Positions 8,857-12,788 of a stretch of DNA of 12,788 nt are shown piece after piece. The stretch lies in contig QXCR01000360.1 of NCBI GenBank assembly GCA_004380135.1, forward strand, positions 1 through 12,788, read 5' to 3'. The translations under genes were made by a program, and so were the position numbers. The stretch comes from Stemphylium vesicarium (taxonomy: Eukaryota > Ascomycota > Dothideomycetes > Pleosporales > Pleosporaceae). The stretch's first letter is position 1; the number at the start of each line of letters is the position of its first letter. The notes under the pieces were generated by a model. It did no database searches. It was not told the origin of the DNA and saw nothing but the letters and a program-made list of their open reading frames with translations.

Positions 8857-9324
8857 TGTTACAAATCTAAGAAGATAGGGCACGGCAATCTATATATAGA
8901 AGTAATAAAGGAGTCACTTTATATAGGTTAAGTAGACAGCTAACCTTTAAGAACTAATAGGTAGCGTCACCCTATAGCTTACGTAATCCTATAGTCTTAG
9001 CGGAAAGCTATTATAAGATAAATTATATATATTCTATAATATCCTATAATGTCCTATAATATCCTATAAGATATTACGTATAGAATATATAGGACTTTAT
9101 AAAATATATAAGATATTAAGTTATATTCTCTAAGTATATAGCTACTAAATAGCGCACTTTTATAGTTACTATATTTAACTTTAAAATCTAAGAATTAGTA
9201 CTTAATTCTTAAACTCTTAAGTTATTTATTAATCTTTATATCGTGCTTAACTTATCTCGTCTATTACGCGCCTAGCTCATTCCTGAGAACCAACCCTAGG
9301 ACCCTCTAAGGACGGACCTTCACA
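8857..9324 (+). repeat. Element B 3' LTR (468 bp)
   Basis: Begins TGTTACAAATC and ends CCTTCACA; same length as the 5' LTR. Contains the tandem TATCCTATAA-type array at 9031-9070. The outer (right) end is clearly less RIP-mutated than the matching inner end of the 5' LTR. Followed immediately by the CTTTC duplication. Confidence 0.95.
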
Positions 9325-9329
9325 CTTTC
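9325..9329. repeat. Target site duplication of element B, right copy (CTTTC)
   Basis: Identical to 2417-2421. On the minus strand, element A's frame reads RYPLPLVK up to 9330, then ESLNNLKG from 2421 once one copy is removed, which proves the insertion point. Confidence 0.95.
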
Positions 9330-10396
9330 CTTCACGAGCGGAAGCGGGTAGCGGTCTTTTACGGATATATTATTTAACTCTTAGTAGTCTATATAGAACT
9401 AGAGGCCTCTATTAGGTTTCTTAACAAATAAAACAGGCGAGGTAGTAGGTAAGGAGCTTAGCTAGATAAATCCCTTCTAAAGATTCTCTTCTAGCTATTC
9501 CTTTAAGGCTTTAAGTTCTTCTTAGGATATTAAGTAGAGTAGTCTAAAGAGCGGCGTCTTACCCTCTAGTAGGTAGATATCGTGGTCGTATAAGTAGTAT
9601 AACGGGAGCTTCTCCGCCTCCTTAGGTAAGAAGATGTTCTAGAAGTCTCTTATCTTAGGTAGTAATAGAGTCTTAGAGTTTAGTAGTTTAGCTTAGTTAG
9701 ATTAAAATAAGTAGTAGTTAATTTATTTAATAATAACTATAAATATATAGTAGTTCCTTCGCGTATACGTAGTATAAGCGTTAAGTAATATTTTCGCGAT
9801 GTCTTAATTCTATAGTAGTTTTAGGCGGTCTAGTAGGTTAATAGGGTAGGACTTAGGTAGGACTTAGTACAGGGCGTAGACCTTATTTAGTTTTCCTAGA
9901 ATATTATAGTGCCTCTAGTAATATTTACTTTTAAATATTAAGGTATAGCTAGCGAAGCTAATTCTTAGATTATATTATTTTAGCTAAGGCATTTCTAGAA
10001 TTATAGAATAGTGCGCTAGCTACGTTATATTTAGATAGATAGTTTTAGTGTAGTCTTCTACCCTTATAATAGCCTTAATATAGTGCGTAATAGTACCTTA
10101 CTTAGATAGGTCACTATTAAATATTATAATACTAAAGGGGTTCTTTAGTTCCTATAGAGGTAGCTTATAGCTTTTAGCCTAGCTTTAGTTTATAAACCTT
10201 TTACCCTCTACGCTAGAGTTAGTTATTGCGTACGTTAGTATTATCTTCTCTTCTATCCCTAGCGAAATTAGTAGAATTATTATATTAGACCTCTAATTAC
10301 TTTTCTTATATATTAAGAGTCCCTTAATAGACGCCTTAGAGAGGTAAACTAAGAACTACTAGCCCTAGTTATATAACTTTAGAGTCTAAATGTAAC
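9330..10396 (-). pseudogene. pol: Element A protease and N-terminal reverse transcriptase
   Basis: First part of A's pol, in the -1 frame to gag. Protease: active site YAITNSSVEGKRFIN, where NSS at 10220-10212 replaces the D-S-G expected in gypsy aspartic proteases (both outer changes are G-to-A transitions); then RVEDYTKTIYLNIT and the closing LAHYSIILEMP. A linker follows, then YDHDIYLLEGKTPLF, the LKALKE...LEENL helix, TTSPVLFVKKPNRGL and FYIDYxELNNISVKDRYPLPLVK at the element B junction. The domain continues at 2421. About 25 premature TAA/TAG codons; no frameshift detected. The exact gag/pol shift site lies somewhere around 10397-10500 and I could not find a convincing slippery motif. 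Confidence 0.85.
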
Positions 10397-11761
10397 TTAG
10401 TTTAGACTTATTCTATTTAATAGGTAATTTAGGCTAGATAATAAGCTAGTTATTAAGTAGATAGGAGAAGAACGTGGGGGGCTAATAGGACGGGGGATCT
10501 AGGGCGAGGACATGCGGAGGGACTAGTAAGCAGCGGGGGGACTAGGGGATTGGCGGGGTGCGAAGGGGCGAGTGTCGGGTTCCGGGCAGTGGGCTACCTG
10601 GTGGCTCTTCGAGCCATAGCGAAAACACTCGCCTCTCTCTCTACGGCCGTTTAGTATAGGGGTCCTTTGCGAGCTAAGGTCTATAGGTTCGTACGTGGGT
10701 ATAGTATTCGGCGCTACTAGGCGGGGGGAGTTCGCTCGTCGATCCCGCGTGTCTAGGCTAGAAGTCGGCTTAACGGCGGAGGCGTAGCTTACTAGGGGGG
10801 TTCTAGTAGATAAGGCCTAGCGGTTATAGGTAACCTACTACTAGTATTATTAGTAATAGTTATTAAGCTTCTATAAGTAGCTAGCGTAAGTAAGGAACTT
10901 TTAGAATAAGAGTAGGTTATAAAGTAGTATATCCTATAACTTATAGGATATCTCTTAGAATAGTAAGAGTATAAGTATACTCTCTAGTATATCTCTCTCT
11001 AGGGCTAGTTATTAGAATTTAGAGAAGTAGGCGCTAAAGTTAAGATTTTTTTATTATAGTTAGAAGAGCTTATTCTAGACATTCTAGGCGTAATCTAGGT
11101 CTCTAAACGCTTACTCTAAGTATTCTAGTATTTACGGGTAGTTAATAAACTAAGGGATACTATATTAGATCTTAGGTAGCATTAGTGCGTACGCGCTACC
11201 TATAAGGCGGCCTACGACGTAGGTTATTTAGTTAGTAGCTAATAGGAAATAGTTAGTATTTGCATTTATTTTGCCGTATATCTATTAGACGAACCGCTAA
11301 AGATCGCTGCGAGTTCTATTAAACTCCTTTAGGTCAGGTATTTTCTTGCTAAGGCTGGCGGTTCCGGAACGTGGGGGAGTAATAGGCGTAGGCGGTCTCG
11401 TTGGGTCATCTGCGCGAGCTTCAGCTATAGCTCGGGGGGGCAAGGCAATAGCTCCGCAGGGGGTCTGTATAGCAGGGCTAGCGGCAGCAACTAAGTGGCG
11501 CTTCTCGATTTCAAGCTCTGTAATCTGTTTCTGGTCAGCGGCCAGTTGCTCCTTCTGGTAGCGGATGATTCCATCGCGTTCAGCAATAGAGGTTTGGTGC
11601 TCTTGTTCTATAGCACGAGCTGCGCGGAGGGAGCTCTCTAAATCTTGTATATACTGATGGTTATTGCGCAGGTATAGCAGCCAAGCATCAGGACTGTTGC
11701 GCACCTCAGCTAAAAGGGCTTCGGCCGAGTCTGGAGCTGCTGGTGGTTCGGGACGGTCCAT
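10397..11761 (-). pseudogene. gag: Element A gag: coiled-coil N-terminus, capsid, zinc knuckle
   Basis: I start at the ATG at 11761 (MDRPEPPAAPDSAEALL); the open frame extends four codons further up but only to a TTG, unlikely as a start in a fungus. Residues 1-155 are uninterrupted, with a predicted coiled coil around residues 35-90 (LESSLRAARAIEQEH...LEIEKRHL) and a Pro-rich linker. The stop at 11299-11297 is a RIP product: the same frame continues as RFV..IYGKINANTNYFLLATK, GRLIGSAYALMLPKI and EYLE.AFRDLDYA, a gypsy capsid. A Pro/Arg-rich tail carries a zinc knuckle at 10627-10586 (CX2CX4HX4C spacing; second Cys now Tyr, other ligands kept: ECFRYGSKSHQVAHC). The frame ends near 10397, overlapping the pol frame. 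The N-terminal third is nearly free of RIP, the rest heavily mutated. Confidence 0.85.
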
Positions 11762-11802
11762 GGCGGGTCGCAATCACGGCGCCTATAGGAGGAGCTACGT
11801 AA
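11762..11802 (-). other. Element A leader with primer-binding position
   Basis: Only 41 bases lie between the LTR and the gag ATG. The primer-binding site should start at 11802 on the minus strand (TTACGTAGCTCCTCC). It lacks the common TGG start and I cannot match it to a tRNA. This stretch is not visibly RIP-mutated, so the lack of a TGG is probably real rather than decay. Confidence 0.45.
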
Positions 11803-12011
11803 TGTCACGGGGTTGGCAGGTAGAAAAGATAGGTATACGTGATTAGTGTATTCACTACGTAACGCTGACAGTATAGGGTTAGGCTAAGACAAGGACGTAG
11901 CTCAAGGAGCGTACGACGGGGCGTGTTCGCGCAGGAATTTCAGTGATCGCGCAGCTGCTCGCTTAGCAGCTTGGCGCGCTCTCATTAGCTATCTGAGCCA
12001 GCGCCGTGACA
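11803..12011 (-). repeat. Element A 5' LTR (209 bp)
   Basis: On the minus strand it starts TGTCACGG and ends CCGTGACA, a perfect 8-bp terminal inversion with TG...CA ends. It sits between the Tc1/mariner remnant (12012 onward) and the leader of element A gag. GC-rich and keeping CpA/TpG, unlike both the downstream gag and the flanking DNA transposon. The partner LTR is outside the window, so the boundaries rest on the inverted ends and on the abrupt change of sequence type at 12011/12012. Confidence 0.75.
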
Positions 12012-12420
12012 ATTTTTTAATATCTAGAAAGCTAATATATTATTCTATCTAGGGTAGAAATTTTAGTAAGATAATACTAAGATCTATAAAACGCTAGTAG
12101 TTATTTCTTAGTTTTTAATAAATAGGATTTCTCTCTTTAAGTATCCTACTTATAGCCTAGATCTAAATCCTATAGAAAACGTTTAGAACTTACTTAAGAA
12201 TAGGCTAGTAAGAAGGCCTAGTGCCTCTTTAGGCCTAGGTGCTAGTATAAACGTAGTAAAATTATTTAAAAAAGTAATTTTAGAGGAGTAGGAATAAATA
12301 TTATAAGAAGCGATAGATAACTATATTATATCTTTATCTAGACGTTATAAGGTAGTTAAACTAGCTAAAAGCTAGTATACTAAGTACTAGTTACTAGATC
12401 TAGCTATTTTAATATACTAA
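12012..12420 (+). pseudogene. Tc1/mariner (DD34E) transposase, C-terminal part
   Basis: Cut-and-paste transposase of the Tc1/mariner superfamily. Only the C-terminal part remains; the N-terminal part (DNA-binding domain and first Asp) must lie left of element A, outside the window. The frame reads a DNTKIYK motif (second catalytic Asp at 12070-12072; normally DNAxIH), then a hydrophobic stretch ending LFKYPTYSLDLNPIENV, the hallmark block with the catalytic Glu at 12175-12177. Exactly 34 residues separate D and E. A C-terminal tail follows: LLKNRLVRRPSASLGLG, KLFKKVILEE, EAIDNYIISLSRRYKVV. Stops are all TAG/TAA at Gln/Trp-type positions. A plausible natural end is TAA at 12418. No frameshift is seen. 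Confidence 0.85.
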
Positions 12421-12500
12421 AAGCTTAAAATATTACTTTTTTTTATAACTACTATAGAAACAAATAGAAAATCTTTAAACAAAGATATATTATATAACGT
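12421..12500 (+). other. AT-rich tail of the Tc1/mariner remnant
   Basis: Poly-T and AT-rich RIP-mutated DNA between the transposase end and the sharp composition change at about 12500. The element's right terminal inverted repeat should be here, but its partner is outside the window and I cannot delimit it. Confidence 0.4.
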
Positions 12501-12508
12501 ACCTCACG

Positions 12509-12539
12509 GGTTCGTGCACCACACAGGTTCGTGCACCAC
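12509..12539. repeat. Direct repeat GGTTCGTGCACCAC, two copies, 17-bp period
   Basis: GGTTCGTGCACCAC at 12509-12522 is repeated at 12526-12539. It lies exactly where heavily RIP-mutated DNA gives way to normal DNA. Inferred: subterminal repeat or terminal inverted repeat of the DNA transposon whose transposase tail lies at 12625-12788. The partner end would be outside the window. Confidence 0.5.
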
Positions 12540-12624
12540 TTTTGCCAAGCCCCCACCAAAACCACCCCATTCTGGCGCAAAACAGCCCACTTTGGCCCTG
12601 TATAGAGCAATATAACACGAGATA
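12540..12624. other. Non-coding spacer, 3' side of the right-hand transposase
   Basis: C-rich on the + strand (runs such as CCCCCACC), not RIP-mutated, no coding frame. By position it is the 3' untranslated region of the minus-strand transposase gene. Confidence 0.4.
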
Positions 12625-12788
12625 TTATTCAGAGTCTACTTCTACTGCTTGCTTACACGTACGCGCATTATGCCCAGTCTGATTGCACTGTCTGCAGCGC
12701 CTTTGAGTTGGCTCACCTCCTTCAGCGCGTACCTGCTTCTTTGCCTTCTTCCCATCACTACGCGCCCCAAACTCCTTTAGAGCAGTTA
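12625..12788 (-). CDS. Transposase C-terminal tail with CCHC zinc knuckle (partial)
   Basis: The last 53 codons of a minus-strand gene, ending in TAA at 12627-12625; the start lies beyond the right edge. The tail is basic (DGKKAKKQVRAEGGEP), then carries CRQCNQTGHNARTC at 12696-12655, a perfect CX2CX4HX4C knuckle with all ligands present, and ends in an acidic AVEVDSE. Fungal pogo/Fot1-like transposases (HTH_CENPB plus DDE_1) very often end in just such an RRCxxCxxTGHNARTC tail followed by acidic residues, so this is my preferred call. The visible frame is open, with no RIP stops and normal CpA/TpG. Other knuckle proteins cannot be excluded from 53 residues. Confidence 0.65.
   Translation of the reverse strand, partial: TALKEFGARSDGKKAKKQVRAEGGEPTQRRCRQCNQTGHNARTCKQAVEVDSE

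Larger units (their letters stand above)
2422..9324 (+). mobile_element. Element B: complete Ty3/gypsy chromovirus, RIP-inactivated
   Basis: A 6,903-bp element with two 468-bp LTRs, a perfect 5-bp target duplication, gag with an unusual extension, pol in the -1 frame (protease, reverse transcriptase, RNase H, integrase, chromodomain), an antisense frame downstream of pol and a polypurine tract next to the 3' LTR. It is inserted in the opposite orientation in element A's reverse transcriptase. CpA and TpG are almost absent over kilobases and all interruptions I saw are TAA/TAG. From the gag knuckle to the chromodomain (about 4.4 kb) I find no indel apart from the single -1 gag/pol shift. This indicates rapid RIP soon after duplication. 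Confidence 0.95.
1920..12011 (-). mobile_element. Element A: Ty3/gypsy retrotransposon interrupted by B and C
   Basis: On the minus strand the order is 5' LTR (12011-11803), short leader, gag, protease, reverse transcriptase. The coding frame is split by element B (2422-9324). With B and one copy of the CTTTC duplication removed, the pol frame is exactly continuous across the junction. A second insertion (element C) ends the visible part at 1920; RNase H, integrase and the 3' LTR would lie beyond the left edge. Element A is itself inserted in a Tc1/mariner transposase remnant at 12012. Pol is in the -1 frame relative to gag. Heavily RIP-mutated, except for the LTR and first part of gag. Confidence 0.85.

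Noticed and set aside
11346..11846. Two plus-strand open frames (71 and 60 codons)
   Set aside because: Both are opposite the intact coiled-coil N-terminus, leader and LTR of element A. They have no protein-like features and arise because this part escaped RIP.
12505..12522. GGGTTCGTGCACC as the T-arm of a tRNA gene
   Set aside because: No acceptor, D or anticodon arms can be placed around it, and the same sequence is repeated 17 bases later. A transposon end repeat is more likely.

Overview
The window is a nest of transposable elements from a filamentous ascomycete (Pezizomycotina). Almost all of it shows repeat-induced point mutation (RIP). Long stretches have nearly no CpA or TpG and are packed with TpA. 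Premature stops in the old reading frames are almost all TAA or TAG, as expected from CAA/CAG/TGG changed by C-to-T or G-to-A transitions. The frames themselves stay in register. No host cellular gene is visible, so this looks like an AT-rich, gene-poor isochore block. The species cannot be named from the sequence.

Layout, from oldest to youngest by nesting. (1) A Tc1/mariner-type (DD34E) transposase remnant on the + strand, 12012-12420, cut on its left by (2) element A, a minus-strand Ty3/gypsy retrotransposon. A has its 5' LTR at 11803-12011, gag at 11761 down to about 10397, and protease plus the first part of reverse transcriptase down to 9330. Its reverse transcriptase is interrupted by (3) element B, a complete plus-strand Ty3/gypsy chromovirus, 2422-9324. 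B has 468-bp LTRs and a perfect 5-bp target duplication CTTTC. A's reverse transcriptase resumes in frame at 2416 and runs to 1920. There it is cut again by (4) element C, another minus-strand gypsy element, of which the 289-bp 5' LTR (1631-1919), leader and most of gag (1045 to 1) lie in the window. At the right edge (5) is the C-terminal zinc-knuckle tail of a lightly mutated DNA-transposon transposase (12788-12625, minus), next to a direct repeat that may mark its terminus.

Element B is the most informative part. Its gag core ends in a CCHC knuckle whose four metal ligands have all become Tyr. An unusual gag-frame extension of about 1.1 kb follows, with a Cys/His cluster. A heptamer T TTT TTA lies exactly where the frame moves by -1 into pol. 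Pol carries protease, reverse transcriptase, RNase H, integrase and a C-terminal chromodomain. Between pol and the polypurine tract is an antisense frame with an N-terminal Cys cluster and a charged, probably coiled-coil body. That antisense frame and the gag extension are the best candidates for under-described biology.

The mutation pattern is itself informative. RIP is extreme inside B but fades toward both outer LTR edges. Short patches within B, and the LTR plus gag N-terminus of A, keep their CpA/TpG. All gene functions here are past functions: no complete open gene survives.
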